A stretch of DNA of 64,000 nt from Phycisphaerales bacterium (GCA_020849105.1 JADLGW010000048.1:1-64000), one strand, 5' to 3'. Numbered from the stretch's first letter, positions 1 through 12,214 are shown. A program made the numbers and translations. The notes: a model not told the origin generated them from the letters alone.

Positions 1-185
1 ACATGCCCGCGTACTGCTACCCCGACTGCAACGCCGACGACACGCTCACCGTCGCCGACCTGACCTGCTTCATGGGCAGGTACGCCGCGAGCGACTACAT
101 GTACGCCGACTGCGACAACGACGACCGCCTGACGCTGGCCGACTTCGGCTGCTTCACGACGAAGTTCGCGCTGGGGTGCCCGTAG
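1..185 (+). CDS. C-terminal end of a secreted protein with a tandem dockerin-like tag (partial)
   Basis: Only the last 60 or so codons are inside the window; the reading frame is open at the left edge, so the true start lies upstream. The visible part is two EF-hand-like loops in tandem, 'DCNADDTLTVADLTCF' and 'DCDNDDRLTLADFGCF', followed by 'TTKFALGCP' and the stop. The Asp/Asn-rich loops fit calcium binding as in type I dockerins. The same closing pattern occurs in three other proteins of this window, which makes it a shared C-terminal tag rather than a chance ending. The function of the rest of the protein cannot be told. Confidence 0.8.
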   Translation, partial: MPAYCYPDCNADDTLTVADLTCFMGRYAASDYMYADCDNDDRLTLADFGCFTTKFALGCP

Positions 186-194
186 CGCCCCGGG

Positions 195-2945
195 CTAGCC
201 CGGGGATTCGGCCCCGTCCTCGTCCACGGGCTCGTCATCGTCGAAGGGGGCCTCTTCGTCGGCGACCGCGGCGGAATCCTCCGGCTCTTCGGCGGTGGGG
301 AGGGTGGAGAGGGCTGGGGGGCCGTCCCCCGCGGCGGGGGCCGCCGCCTCCGTCGTATCCACTTTCTCTCCCGCGACCCGGTCGAGTTCGGCCTGCCTCT
401 TCATCGCCGCCCATTCCTCGGCGGAGATCATCACGTCGCGGGCCAGCGACCCCTTGTGCTCGCCCAGGATGCCCGCGATGCCCATGAGGTCGATGAGGCG
501 GCTGGCGCGGGTATACCCGATGGCGAGGCGACGCTGGAGCAGCGACACGCTCCCGCGCTTCGTCTCCAGCACGACCTCCACCGCGCGGTCGAACATCGGG
601 TCCTCCTGCGCGGCCGACAGCGACGCCGACGAGTTGTTCTCGCTCTCCAGCAGGCGGTCCTCGTCCGGGTTTCCCGTCCGCAGTTGCAGCAGTTGCCGCT
701 CGAAACTGGGCTTGGCTACGTCGCGCATGTGCCGCACGACCTTGCGGATCTCCAGGTCGTCGACCAGCGTCGCCTGGGCCCGCGTGAGTTTGTGCGATCG
801 CGGTGACAGGTACAGCATGTCGCCCTGGCCCAGCAGCAGTTCGCCGCCCTTCTGGTCCAGCACGATGCGGCTGTCCATGCCGCTGGAGACCTTGAAGCAG
901 ATGCGGGCGGGCATGTTGGACTTGATGAGCCCCGTGACGACGTTGGCCTGCGGGCGCTGCGTGGCCAGGATCAGGTGGATGCCCACCGCCCGGGCCTTCT
1001 GCGCGATGCGGATGATCGAGCCCTCGACCTCCTTGGCGGTCATCATCAGGTCCGCCAGTTCGTCGATCACGAACACCATGTACGGCAGTTTCCGCGGGAT
1101 GCGGGCCTCCTCCTCGGGCGACTGCGGGTTGAACCGCTCGCGCAGTTCCTCCCATGGCAGGTCGTTGTACGCCGCGATGTCGCGGCAGCCGGCCTCGGAC
1201 AGCAGCTCGTACCGCTCGTCCATCTTGGTGGTCGCCCACTCCAGGATGGCCGCGGCCTTGCCCATCTCGGTCACGACCGGGCACATCAGGTGCGGGATGT
1301 CCTTGAACTGGCTCATCTCGACCATCTTGGGGTCCACCAGCACCAGTTTCAGTTCACTGGGCTTCTTCGTGTACAGGAACCCCATGATGATGGTGTTCAT
1401 GCACACGCTCTTGCCGCTGCCGGTGGTGCCGGCGATGAGCAGGTGCGGCATCTGCGCCAGATCCGCGATGAGCGGCTCGCCGGAAGCGTCCTTGCCCAGG
1501 AACAGCGGGAGTTTCATCTTCCCGAAACTCTCGCTCTTGCTCATCAGTTCCTTCAGGCGCACCTTCTCCTTCGTGGAGTTGGGCACCTCGATCCCGATCG
1601 TGTCGCGGCCCTGCATGTTCGGCACGATGCGGATGTTGATGGCCTTGAGCGCCCGCGCCAGGTCGCTGTCCACCGCCGTGATCTGCGCCACCTTCGTCCC
1701 CGGGGCCAGCCGCACCTCGTACAGGGTGATGACCGGGCCGGACTCGATGCCCACGACCTCGCCGTCGATCCGGTACTGCTTCAGCGCCGACTCCAGGGCC
1801 TGGGCCTGCTCGCGCACGTACTCCTCGAGGCGTTCGGAAAAGTTCTCCTCCGGGGCCTCGAGCATGTCCAGGTTGGGGAACTGGTACCCGGGCAGGTCGG
1901 CCACGCCCTGAAGGTCGCGCAGGTCAGCGTCCGTCGCCACCTTCCGGGTCTCGTGACCGAACACGATCGGCAACCTGGCGATCTTGGCCCGAAGGGCCTC
2001 CGGGTCGAAGACCTGCGGCGCTCCGGGAAGGTCGTCGTCGATGGCCTCGGCATCAGTGCCACCGTCTCTACGCCGGTGGTCCGGCCCCTCGTTATCGGTT
2101 GCCATTGATTCGGCGGTCGTGCGGGCCGCCTGCGCCGGCGCTTCAGCGGGCGGCACCGCGATCACCCGCACTCTCGGATCGCGCACCGCCGGCTCGTCGT
2201 CTCCCGTGGCCCTGCGCCGCCGAGATGGCCGCGGAGTTACGTCCACCTCATCACCGATGTCGTTGAGCCGCACACGCACCGGCTGCGCCGAGCGCACGCC
2301 GGATAGCCCGACGACCAGTGTCGATCCGGCCCGCGCGGCCGTGTACGCCGAAGCCCCGACCACAGATCCGGCCGTGCGGGCGGCTGGCACCCCGACATTC
2401 GCAAGCCACGCCGGGGTTGCCAGCACGAACCTGTCGAACGCCACGATCGCACCGACCACCGCCAGCAGCAGCAGCCACACTGCCGAGCCAAGCGCACCGA
2501 AGCGTTCGACCAACTCCGCGCACCCGGCCGAACCCACCAGCCCGCCCGGCAGGTTCACGATCGGGCCGGTCGAAGGAAACAGCAGGGCTTGCAACGCCGC
2601 GGCGGCGCACCCGATCATCAGGACGCCGACCAGCCGCAGGCTCGCCATACCCACCCGACCGCCAAACAGCCATCCTGCAACACCGAAGCCGACGCCCGCG
2701 GCCACCACCCAGGCACCCCACCCCAGCATCCTGAATGAGTGATACGCAACCCAGGCCCCGGCCGGTCCGCACAGGTTGTGTGTCGGGCTGTTGGGCGGGT
2801 AGACCAGGTGCGTCGGGGCATCGCCCACGTCGAAACTGACGAGGCTCGCGGCGGCGAAGAACCAGCCCGCGGTCAGCAGGACCGCGCCCAGGAGACGCCA
2901 GATCGAGGTTCCGCCGTGGGCGGACGTGCGCGCAGATTTTCCCAT
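195..2945 (-). CDS. ftsK: DNA translocase FtsK/SpoIIIE
   Basis: FtsK pumps double-stranded DNA through the closing septum so that chromosome ends and dimers are cleared before division. The 916-residue protein starts with about 200 residues containing several membrane segments. A charged linker follows, then the motor: Walker A 'GTTGSGKS' near residue 505, 'LVLVDPKMVEM' near 533, Walker B-like 'MVFVIDELADLMM' near 620. A winged-helix gamma domain lies at about 780-850 ('GSVSLLQRRLAIGYTRASRLID'), the part that reads orientation sequences on DNA. The frame is open further upstream, to 3191. I chose the ATG at 2945 because a G-rich Shine-Dalgarno stretch sits just before it, the membrane segments begin soon after, and the longer version would overlap the next gene. 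The C-terminal tail is acidic and low in complexity. Confidence 0.95.
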   Translation of the reverse strand: MGKSARTSAHGGTSIWRLLGAVLLTAGWFFAAASLVSFDVGDAPTHLVYPPNSPTHNLCGPAGAWVAYHSFRMLGWGAWVVAAGVGFGVAGWLFGGRVGMASLRLVGVLMIGCAAAALQALLFPSTGPIVNLPGGLVGSAGCAELVERFGALGSAVWLLLLAVVGAIVAFDRFVLATPAWLANVGVPAARTAGSVVGASAYTAARAGSTLVVGLSGVRSAQPVRVRLNDIGDEVDVTPRPSRRRRATGDDEPAVRDPRVRVIAVPPAEAPAQAARTTAESMATDNEGPDHRRRDGGTDAEAIDDDLPGAPQVFDPEALRAKIARLPIVFGHETRKVATDADLRDLQGVADLPGYQFPNLDMLEAPEENFSERLEEYVREQAQALESALKQYRIDGEVVGIESGPVITLYEVRLAPGTKVAQITAVDSDLARALKAINIRIVPNMQGRDTIGIEVPNSTKEKVRLKELMSKSESFGKMKLPLFLGKDASGEPLIADLAQMPHLLIAGTTGSGKSVCMNTIIMGFLYTKKPSELKLVLVDPKMVEMSQFKDIPHLMCPVVTEMGKAAAILEWATTKMDERYELLSEAGCRDIAAYNDLPWEELRERFNPQSPEEEARIPRKLPYMVFVIDELADLMMTAKEVEGSIIRIAQKARAVGIHLILATQRPQANVVTGLIKSNMPARICFKVSSGMDSRIVLDQKGGELLLGQGDMLYLSPRSHKLTRAQATLVDDLEIRKVVRHMRDVAKPSFERQLLQLRTGNPDEDRLLESENNSSASLSAAQEDPMFDRAVEVVLETKRGSVSLLQRRLAIGYTRASRLIDLMGIAGILGEHKGSLARDVMISAEEWAAMKRQAELDRVAGEKVDTTEAAAPAAGDGPPALSTLPTAEEPEDSAAVADEEAPFDDDEPVDEDGAESPG

Positions 2946-3061
2946 ATCCCCCTGACCATCGGCCCTTCCGGCGGCGCCGGGCCAAAAACGGCTCAGCGGC
3001 CAAAGAGCAACCAGAATCAGCCGCAGCAACCGAGGGTGAACCTGGTCACGGAACAGCCGGC

Positions 3062-3397
3062 TCAGTGCGAGTTGCGGCGGGCAGCGGCCTGGCGGTCCTG
3101 GCGCAGCGAGTAGCGGATGATCTGGACGGCCGCGGCGAAGAAGCCGCCCACGAGGCCGACAAGCACGCCCCATGGCCCCGTGCCGCGCCACCAGTCAAAG
3201 AGCCAGCCGAGCGCGACGCCGCCGAGGACCGTGGCGATGAAGTTGAACGCGACGCCCCAGGCGGCGCCGGCCTCGCTGAACTGGCGTGCGACGGTGGGCG
3301 GCTCGGTCGTTCGGGCAGCGGGCGGCTCGCGGAGTATGTCCGGGATGCGTGTGCGCGGGTCGTGCGCGGGGTCGGGGGGCCAGTCGGGTTCGGGCAT
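3062..3397 (-). CDS. AtpZ/AtpI-family small membrane protein
   Basis: This 111-residue protein has the AtpZ/AtpI pattern: a polar N-terminus, then two membrane segments ('GVAFNFIATVLGGVALGWLFDWW' region and 'GPWGVLVGLVGGFFAAAVQIIR' region, residues about 50-100) joined by a short Trp/Gly turn, and a basic tail. Relatives sit beside F-type ATP synthase genes and help assemble the c-ring or take part in Mg2+/Ca2+ transport. Here it stands alone between ftsK and alaS, and no atp gene is in the window. I chose the ATG at 3397; the frame can be extended upstream to 3454, but that part is Pro-rich and unlike the family. No good Shine-Dalgarno is visible at either start. Confidence 0.7.
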   Translation of the reverse strand: MPEPDWPPDPAHDPRTRIPDILREPPAARTTEPPTVARQFSEAGAAWGVAFNFIATVLGGVALGWLFDWWRGTGPWGVLVGLVGGFFAAAVQIIRYSLRQDRQAAARRNSH

Positions 3398-3451
3398 GGT
3401 GGAGTGTAGAGGGCGCGAAGGGGAACACTGGCACGAGGAGGCCGGGTAGAA

Positions 3452-3474
3452 CACAGGCGGGACGCCTGTGCCAC
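3452..3474. repeat. Palindromic dispersed repeat, copy 1
   Basis: The core CACAGGCGGGACGCCTGTG is an inverted repeat with 8-bp perfect arms and a 3-base loop. With its flanking CCAC it forms a 23-bp sequence that recurs without mismatch, in the opposite orientation, at 34656-34678. It lies in the gap between alaS and the AtpZ/AtpI-like gene. The layout is that of a REP-type extragenic palindrome. It has no T-tract, so it is not a typical intrinsic terminator. Confidence 0.7.
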
Positions 3475-3490
3475 AAGAGTTGGTAGGGGG

Positions 3491-6550
<3,060 letters not shown>

Positions 6551-6679
6551 GGCGGCTCCTGGGGGCGGAGTATATGAAGGGGCTCACCGGTCGAACCGCG
6601 GACGACTTTTCCACCGGCCGAAGGGGCCGGAACCGCCGCGACTTGCCAAGCGGGGCGATTGGACCGATAAAGGGGGCCT

Positions 6680-8092
6680 ATGCGAACCTTCGACCTGTGC
6701 GTCATCGGGAGCGGTCCGGCCGGGCAGAAGGCGGCGATCCAGGCGGCCAAACTCGGCAAGTCCGTGTGCGTGGTGGAGCAGCGGGGCGTGGTGGGCGGCA
6801 ACGCCGTCCACACCGGCACGATCCCGAGCAAGGCGCTGCGGGAGGCGATCCTTCGGCTCGGCGGGCGGCACATGTCGCCGACCATCGCGGACTTCCAGGC
6901 TGCGCGGCAGGGGACGTTCGCGGGGCTCACGGCCAGTTGCCACGAGGTGATCAAGGCGGAGATCGCGGTGGTACGGAACCACTTCCGGTCCAACGAGATC
7001 ACGCTGCTGACCGGGAGCGCGAGTTTCAAGGACCCGCACGTCCTGCACGTCCACGGCGAGCACACCGACGAGGACGTGCGCGCGGAGTTTATCGTGATCG
7101 CCAGCGGGACAAGCCCGACCCGGCCCAAGGACGTGCCGTTCGACGACCGCAACCTGATCACGAGCGACGAGCTGCTCCGGATGCCGGACCTGCCGCGCTC
7201 GATCATCGTGGTGGGCGGGGGGGTGATCGGGACGGAGTACGCGTCGATGCTCGCGGCCCTGGGCACCCGGGTGACGCTCATCGAGGGGCGCAGCCGGCTG
7301 CTGGACTTCGTAGATGCGGAGATCATCGAGGCCCTTCAGTACCACCTGCGGCAGGCCGACGTGACGCTGCGCCTGGGGGAGAAGGTGGTCAGCATCAAGA
7401 CGGCGACGCCGGCCGGAGCCGGCCGAACCAGCGACGGGGTGATGGCCGAGGCGCTCCTGGAGAGCGGCAAGACCCTGCGGGCCGATGCGCTGCTCTACTG
7501 CGTTGGACGGCAGGGGAACACGGCGGACCTGAACCTGGCGGCCGTGGGGCTGGAGGCCGACGAGCGCGGGCGGATTCGGGTCGACGCGCGGGGCAAGACG
7601 AGCGTGCCGCACATCTACGCCGCGGGAGACGTGGTGGGCTTCCCGGCGCTGGCGAGCACGTCGATGGAGCAGGGGCGGCTCGCGGCGTGCTCGATGTTCG
7701 GCCAGCCGTGCGACATGGTGGCGGAACTGCTGCCCTACGGCATTTTTTCCGTGCCGGAGATCAGCATGTGCGGGTGGACAGAGGAGAAACTGACGAAGGA
7801 GGGGATCCCCTACGAGGCGGGGGTGGCACAGTACAAGGAGATCGCGCGGGGCCAACTGGTCGGGGACGATATCGGGATGCTCAAGATGCTGATCCACCAG
7901 GATTCGCACGCGCTGCTCGGGGTCCACGTCATCGGCACCGGGGCGACGGAACTGGTCCACATCGGGCAGGCCGTGATGGCCCACAAGGGCACGGTCGAGT
8001 ACTTCGTCAACACGGTCTTCAACTACCCGACGCTGGCCGAGTGCTACAAGGTCGCGGCCCTCAACGGCCTGAACAAACTTCGGAACGTGTGA
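6680..8092 (+). CDS. sthA: Si-specific (soluble) NAD(P)+ transhydrogenase
   Basis: The 470-residue flavoprotein exchanges hydride between NADPH and NAD+ in the cytoplasm. It has the FAD Rossmann motif 'VIGSGPAGQKAA' at residues 8-19, the NAD(P) motif 'VVGGGVIGTEYAS' near 176-188, the second FAD motif 'HIYAAGDVVGFP' near 312, and a C-terminal dimerisation domain. In place of the redox-active CxxxxC of lipoamide dehydrogenases it has 'GGNAVHTGTIPSKAL', lacking the cysteine pair; this places it with SthA. It is transcribed away from alaS; the 129-bp gap between them holds promoters for both sides. Its start is the first ATG and fits the N-terminal length of relatives. Confidence 0.92.
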   Translation: MRTFDLCVIGSGPAGQKAAIQAAKLGKSVCVVEQRGVVGGNAVHTGTIPSKALREAILRLGGRHMSPTIADFQAARQGTFAGLTASCHEVIKAEIAVVRNHFRSNEITLLTGSASFKDPHVLHVHGEHTDEDVRAEFIVIASGTSPTRPKDVPFDDRNLITSDELLRMPDLPRSIIVVGGGVIGTEYASMLAALGTRVTLIEGRSRLLDFVDAEIIEALQYHLRQADVTLRLGEKVVSIKTATPAGAGRTSDGVMAEALLESGKTLRADALLYCVGRQGNTADLNLAAVGLEADERGRIRVDARGKTSVPHIYAAGDVVGFPALASTSMEQGRLAACSMFGQPCDMVAELLPYGIFSVPEISMCGWTEEKLTKEGIPYEAGVAQYKEIARGQLVGDDIGMLKMLIHQDSHALLGVHVIGTGATELVHIGQAVMAHKGTVEYFVNTVFNYPTLAECYKVAALNGLNKLRNV

Positions 8093-8144
8093 GGGTCACG
8101 GCCGCCGGGGGAGCCTCGGCCGCGTCACCGGGATCGACGCACCG

Positions 8145-8675
8145 CTACGCGCTGTCCCGGCCCACGAGGAGATGGAGCACGGCGTCGAGCGGCAGATCGT
8201 CTGTTTGCAGAACCTCGGATGCCAGGTCGCGGTAGAGCGGGTCACGCCGGGCGTGGACCGACTCGACTTCAGAGAGCGGATCCGCCCCCGTAAGGCTCGG
8301 CCGCTCGTGACCGGCCCGGTGCATGCGCCGTCGGAGTTCCCCCGCGCCGCAGGCCAGGTAGACGATCCTGACGCGGCCGGTATCGCGCTCCGCGATCAGC
8401 AGGTCCGGCACACCGGGGGCCGTGGGGGTGCCTCCGCCGGCCGCGATGACCGCGCCGGGAACGCCGAGCGCATTGAGCAGGGCCGCGAGTTCCGCCTTGC
8501 GGAAGGCCGCCTGCCCGTGGCGTTCCCACGCCGCGGCAACGGTATCGGCCCCGAGCAGCCGCGGCGTCAGGTCATCCAGGTCGATGAAGGTGCGCCCGGT
8601 CCGTTCTGCGAGCATACGACCGAGTGTGGTCTTGCCAGAGGCGCGCAGCCCGATCAGGACCACGGTGGGGGGCAT
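8145..8675 (-). CDS. aroK: Shikimate kinase
   Basis: Shikimate kinase phosphorylates shikimate at O3 with ATP in the chorismate pathway. The 176-residue protein has the P-loop 'GLRASGKT' at residues 8-15, the 'FIDLDD' substrate-binding motif near 30-35, the 'AAGGGTP' glycine motif near 80, and a lid-type 'ERPSLTG' segment near 123. Length is normal. It is convergent with sthA and ends 52 bp from it. No other aromatic pathway gene is nearby, so it probably stands alone or is co-transcribed with the AsmA-like gene just upstream (9-bp gap). Confidence 0.88.
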   Translation of the reverse strand: MPPTVVLIGLRASGKTTLGRMLAERTGRTFIDLDDLTPRLLGADTVAAAWERHGQAAFRKAELAALLNALGVPGAVIAAGGGTPTAPGVPDLLIAERDTGRVRIVYLACGAGELRRRMHRAGHERPSLTGADPLSEVESVHARRDPLYRDLASEVLQTDDLPLDAVLHLLVGRDSA

Positions 8676-8684
8676 GCGCCGATT

Positions 8685-10271
8685 CTACCCGCCGGGAGGG
8701 GCCTCCCGGCGACCTCGGGCCGCGAAGCCCAGCGGAGCAACACTGATCTTGGGGTTCGCCAGGGTCCCGCTCACGCGGTAGGTCACAACACGGTCGGTGA
8801 CCGCCCCGAGCACGTTGCCCACCTCCCCCAGTGCAGCCTGAAGACGCTCCAGCGGGCCGGCGTTCATTTCCAGTTGCAGCGCCCCGTCGTATGCGACAAG
8901 CCCCTTGACCCGGGCGGCGCTGAACGACAGCAGGACCAGCGCCTTGTCGATGAGCACGCCGCGATCTGTAAGGTGGAACTCTGCATCCAGCGAGTCATGC
9001 CCGGCGCCGCCCCTGCCGCGGAGCAGGTTCGCCAGGCGTGAGAAGAGCGGCACCCGGACAAGCGAGCCCTGCCGTACCGAGGCGACGCCGGCCCCGCCCA
9101 CACTCTCTGGAATGTTGCCGGGCTCGGCGGTCACCTGTCCGCTCGCGTTCAGTGTCCCCGCAAGTGTCGGATCCTCCCCATCTCGGGCCTTGGTGCGGGC
9201 AAGTTGGTTCAGGTCCAGGCCGTACGCCGACCAGTTGAAGGTCACCGCTCGCGAGCCGTCGGACGGGGCCGGCTGCGCAGCGGCGTTGAACGCACCGGAG
9301 AGCAGCCGGGCGTCGAGTTTTCCGATCATCATGGCCCCATCGGCCAGCCGTCCGTCCGCGGTGAGCGTGTCGATCGGGATGCAGTAGTCGCCGAGGTTGA
9401 CGCGGAAGCCGACAACGCCGAGCGTGCCGCGGAGCGACGCCCGGCCGAGCCGCAGCGCCGGGATGGTTCCGCTCGCATCGAGCGTCACCCGTCCGCGGGG
9501 GTCGTAGGGGGTGATGGCCTCCCGCAGCGAGGGCGGCAGGCTGGACAGGCGGTCCGGGTCCATGACCATGTCGAACCGGGCGCGGGAGACTTCCGCATCA
9601 AGCGTGTCGGTGTTCAGGCGGCCCGCAAGGTCGATGCGCAGGTCCGGCAGGCGTCCGGCCTGGAGGTTCAGCGTGTGCCAGGCGCCGCTCCCGTCGCTCC
9701 CGGATACGTTCAGGGACAGTGAGAGCCCGCCGAGCCGCATCTGCGGCCGCCCGTCGCCGGGCTCATAACTCACCGACCCGTTGTCGATGGTGACCGCATT
9801 GAGCCGCAGGATCCGCGAGAGCCGGAACTCCTCTCGCACGCGGCTCTGGTCGTTGACGCCGGGCTTGACAAAGGGCACGAGGCCGCGGAAACGCACGCCT
9901 TCGCCCGGCTTCTCCCGGATGAGGCGGAGCGTCGGCTCGTGCAGCGTGACGGAGCGGAGCACGATGGGGCGTCCAGTCCGCGGCACCTCGCCCAGCGTCA
10001 GGTCCACCTGCCTGATGGAGACGACCTCGGTGCCGTCCGGGCTGGCCAGGGTGACGCCGCGGAGGCCAACCGAGTACGGAGGGTTGTAGGTCAGGTCCTT
10101 GAAGGCAACGGTCGGGACAATGTAGGTCGAAACCGCGTCAACGACCTGCCGCCCGATCCAGTCATCAACCTTGTTCCAGACGCCGAACAAGCGTCCGGCG
10201 ACGTACCCCGCGGCCGCACCAATGAGCGCGACCGCGCACAGTGCAATGAGTACCTTTGTTCCCCTCCCCAT
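8685..10271 (-). CDS. AsmA-like membrane-anchored protein of unknown exact function
   Basis: The 528-residue protein has one N-terminal membrane segment ('VLIALCAVALIGAAAGYVAG') followed by a long extracytoplasmic part rich in beta-strand-like alternation ('LRGVTLASPDGTEVVSIRQVDLTLGEV', 'LRSVTLHEPTLRLIR', 'LNAVTIDNGSVSYEPGDGRPQMRLGGLSLSLNVSG' regions). This layout resembles AsmA/DUF748-type proteins, which are linked to lipid transport or outer-membrane assembly. The C-terminal 'LADLLRGRGG...DAEFHLTDRGVLIDKALVLLS'-like segment fits the AsmA C-terminal region. I chose the ATG at 10271; a TTG 27 bases upstream is also in frame. It lies 9 bp upstream of aroK on the same strand. Assignment to the family is by pattern only. 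Confidence 0.6.
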   Translation of the reverse strand: MGRGTKVLIALCAVALIGAAAGYVAGRLFGVWNKVDDWIGRQVVDAVSTYIVPTVAFKDLTYNPPYSVGLRGVTLASPDGTEVVSIRQVDLTLGEVPRTGRPIVLRSVTLHEPTLRLIREKPGEGVRFRGLVPFVKPGVNDQSRVREEFRLSRILRLNAVTIDNGSVSYEPGDGRPQMRLGGLSLSLNVSGSDGSGAWHTLNLQAGRLPDLRIDLAGRLNTDTLDAEVSRARFDMVMDPDRLSSLPPSLREAITPYDPRGRVTLDASGTIPALRLGRASLRGTLGVVGFRVNLGDYCIPIDTLTADGRLADGAMMIGKLDARLLSGAFNAAAQPAPSDGSRAVTFNWSAYGLDLNQLARTKARDGEDPTLAGTLNASGQVTAEPGNIPESVGGAGVASVRQGSLVRVPLFSRLANLLRGRGGAGHDSLDAEFHLTDRGVLIDKALVLLSFSAARVKGLVAYDGALQLEMNAGPLERLQAALGEVGNVLGAVTDRVVTYRVSGTLANPKISVAPLGFAARGRREAPPGG

Positions 10272-10390
10272 GGACAATGGTAGGGGTCGCGGCCGCAAAG
10301 TCAGGCAAGGAGTGCAACGGTCGGACTTTGCCCCGCCTATGCTTGGGGCCCCTCCGGACGGCCGGGGGGCAAATCCCCTTTGGAGGTCCC

Positions 10391-10765
10391 GTGGTCCGCA
10401 TCCGCATGCAGCGTCTTGGCCGAATCCACAAGCCTTTCTACCGGATCAGCGCGATCGACCAGCGGACCCGCCGCGACGGCCGTGTCATTGAGCAGTTGGG
10501 GTGGTACGACCCCGTATCGAAGGACGCGGCCACGCAGATCAAACTTGATGAGGAGCGGTGCAGGTACTGGCTTGCCAAGGGCGCGCAGCCGAGCGACACC
10601 GTCCGCGACGTGTTCGCCAAACGCAAACTGATCCCGACTGGACCGTGGGAGAAGACCCGCAGCCGCCAGAGGGATATCGCCAAGGCGAAGGCGGAAGCGG
10701 CCGCGGCCGCTCCGGCCGAGGGTGCGAAGAAGGACGCGGCGAAGCCGGCCGCTCCGGCGGCGTGA
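10391..10765 (+). CDS. rpsP: 30S ribosomal protein S16
   Basis: S16 is a small-subunit protein needed for 30S assembly. The 124-residue product begins 'VVRIRMQRLGRIHKPFYRIS', the highly conserved S16 N-terminus. The start is the GTG at 10391: a GGAGG lies at 10382-10386, 4 bases before it, and in-frame ATGs further upstream would add a non-homologous leader. After the S16 core (about 85 residues) there is a Lys/Ala-rich tail ending 'AAKPAAPAA', a common extension in high-G+C bacteria. It heads the rpsP-trmD-rplS set. Confidence 0.95.
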   Translation: MVRIRMQRLGRIHKPFYRISAIDQRTRRDGRVIEQLGWYDPVSKDAATQIKLDEERCRYWLAKGAQPSDTVRDVFAKRKLIPTGPWEKTRSRQRDIAKAKAEAAAAAPAEGAKKDAAKPAAPAA

Positions 10766-10845
10766 CGGAGCGACCCCGCGCGGGCATCGGGGATTCGGGC
10801 CATTCGAGGGATCCCGTCGCTCACGCCGCGAGTTCGTGAGAGACA

Positions 10846-11595
10846 ATGCCGCTCCGCATCGACATTCTGACCACCTTCCCCGAGATGTTCGGCGCGGAGC
10901 CGCCAGCCGCACTGGGTGTCAGTATTCCCGCGCGGGCGCGACGGGCCGGCCTGGTTGAGTGGCACGCCGCCAACGTCCGGGATTTCACCGACGACAAACA
11001 CCAGAGAACGGATGATCGGCCGTTCGGCGGCGGGCCCGGGATGGTCATGTCCTGCCAGCCGCTCTGGGACGCGGTGCACGCCGTCGAAGCGCTCGACACG
11101 CGCCCGGCCGCGCGCATCCTCCTCACTCCCCAGGGCACGCCGCTCAGGCAGGCAGACGTGGAACAGATGGCCGGATTGCCGCGGTTGCTGCTGATCGCGG
11201 GGCACTACGAAGGCATCGACGAGCGGGTGATCCAGCGGCTCGGCCCGCGCGAGATCAGCATCGGGGACTATGTGCTCAGCGGCGGTGAGGTCGCGGCCCT
11301 GGTGCTCATGGACGCTGTGATCAGGTTGCTGCCCGGGGCCCTCGGGCACGAGGACTCGGCCGCGACGGAGAGCTTTGTGCCGGAGCAGACCGGCGGCCCG
11401 CGTCTGCTGGACTGTCCGCACTACACGCGCCCGCGCCAATGGCAGGGGCTCACCGTGCCGGATGTCCTCATCAGCGGCAACCATCAGGAGGTCGCCAAGT
11501 GGAGGCACGAGCAGCGCCTGACCCGTACCCGGGAGCGGCGACCCGACCTTCTGCCACCGGGGACGGGGGCGCTCCGGGTCCCGCACGGAGCCTGA
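10846..11595 (+). CDS. trmD: tRNA (guanine-37-N1)-methyltransferase
   Basis: TrmD methylates G37 next to the anticodon using S-adenosylmethionine and prevents +1 frameshifts. The 249-residue protein starts 'MPLRIDILTTFPEMF'. It has 'RPFGGGPGMVM' near residue 58, 'AGHYEGIDERV' near 118, and the SAM-binding knot loop 'SIGDYVLSGGE' near 138. Length is typical. In most bacteria rimM lies between rpsP and trmD; here the 80-bp gap excludes it, so rimM is either elsewhere or lost. Confidence 0.96.
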   Translation: MPLRIDILTTFPEMFGAEPPAALGVSIPARARRAGLVEWHAANVRDFTDDKHQRTDDRPFGGGPGMVMSCQPLWDAVHAVEALDTRPAARILLTPQGTPLRQADVEQMAGLPRLLLIAGHYEGIDERVIQRLGPREISIGDYVLSGGEVAALVLMDAVIRLLPGALGHEDSAATESFVPEQTGGPRLLDCPHYTRPRQWQGLTVPDVLISGNHQEVAKWRHEQRLTRTRERRPDLLPPGTGALRVPHGA

Positions 11596-11648
11596 AAGGT
11601 TCCGCCCCCGTGCCTACCATTGCGGCCCTATTTTCGGAGCGGATTCCC

Positions 11649-12110
11649 ATGTCGCAGCCCAGCCATTCCCAGCAGGCCATCCTCGAGAGCCTGAACCAGA
11701 CCGCCCTCAAGACGGACCTGCCCCGCATGGACGTCGGCGACACGATCAGTGTGCACTGCCGCATCGTCGAGGGCGACAAGGAGCGGGTGCAGGTCTACCA
11801 GGGCGTGGTGATCTCCCGGCGCGGGCGCGGCGTGAACGAGATGATCACGGTGCGCCGCGTCGTCGATGAGGTCGGCATCGAGCGGCGTTTCCCCATCAAC
11901 TCGCCGATGGTGGCGAAGTTCGAGGTGACGCGCCACGGCGATGCGCGGCGCGCCAAACTCTACTACCTGCGCGAGCGGGTGGGCAAGAGCCGCCGCCTGC
12001 GGGATCGCCGCCGCGGCATCAAGAACCTCGAAGTCGCCACCGGCAACGCCCGGCCCGCCCCGAAGCCGGCGGGTGAGGGCACGCCCGAGCCCGCGGCCGC
12101 GACGGCATAG
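11649..12110 (+). CDS. rplS: 50S ribosomal protein L19
   Basis: L19 sits at the 30S-50S interface. The 153-residue product contains the family core: 'DVGDTISVHCRIVEGDKERVQ', 'GVVISRRGRGVNEMITVRRV', 'GIERRFPINSP' and 'RRAKLYYLRERVGKSRRLRDR'. I chose the ATG at 11649, about 50 bases after the trmD stop; the frame is open further upstream into trmD but that part is not L19-like. A tail of about 25 residues rich in Pro/Ala/Gly follows the core. It is the third gene of the rpsP-trmD-rplS transcription unit. Confidence 0.95.
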   Translation: MSQPSHSQQAILESLNQTALKTDLPRMDVGDTISVHCRIVEGDKERVQVYQGVVISRRGRGVNEMITVRRVVDEVGIERRFPINSPMVAKFEVTRHGDARRAKLYYLRERVGKSRRLRDRRRGIKNLEVATGNARPAPKPAGEGTPEPAAATA

Positions 12111-12201
12111 AGACCGCAGCGCGGTCGCCGCCGCTTCGGGCCGCGCCGCCGGCGTCAACCGCTCCCGATTGGGCATTGATTCCATCGCTGACGCCCCGAT
12201 C

Positions 12202-12207
12202 TAGACT
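12202..12207 (+). promoter_or_regulatory. -10-like TAGACT close to the polyferredoxin start
   Basis: TAGACT lies 7 bases before the ATG at 12215, a spacing that would place the transcription start at or beside the start codon (leaderless mRNA). A TTGATT at 12176-12181 could serve as -35, but the 20-base spacer is long. Low-confidence site based on pattern only. Confidence 0.3.
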
Positions 12208-12214
12208 TCAGTTC

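Noticed and set aside
295-1911. Long open frame (538 codons) on the plus strand opposite ftsK
   Set aside because: It mirrors the ftsK frame, is rich in Ser/Arg from reverse-complemented codons, and has no family features. High G+C at third positions opens such frames.
2946-3191. N-terminal extension of FtsK
   Set aside because: Arg/Pro-rich, not family-like, overlaps the AtpZ/AtpI-like gene, and the downstream ATG has a better ribosome site.
10766-10845. rimM between rpsP and trmD
   Set aside because: The gap is 80 bases, too short for the gene.
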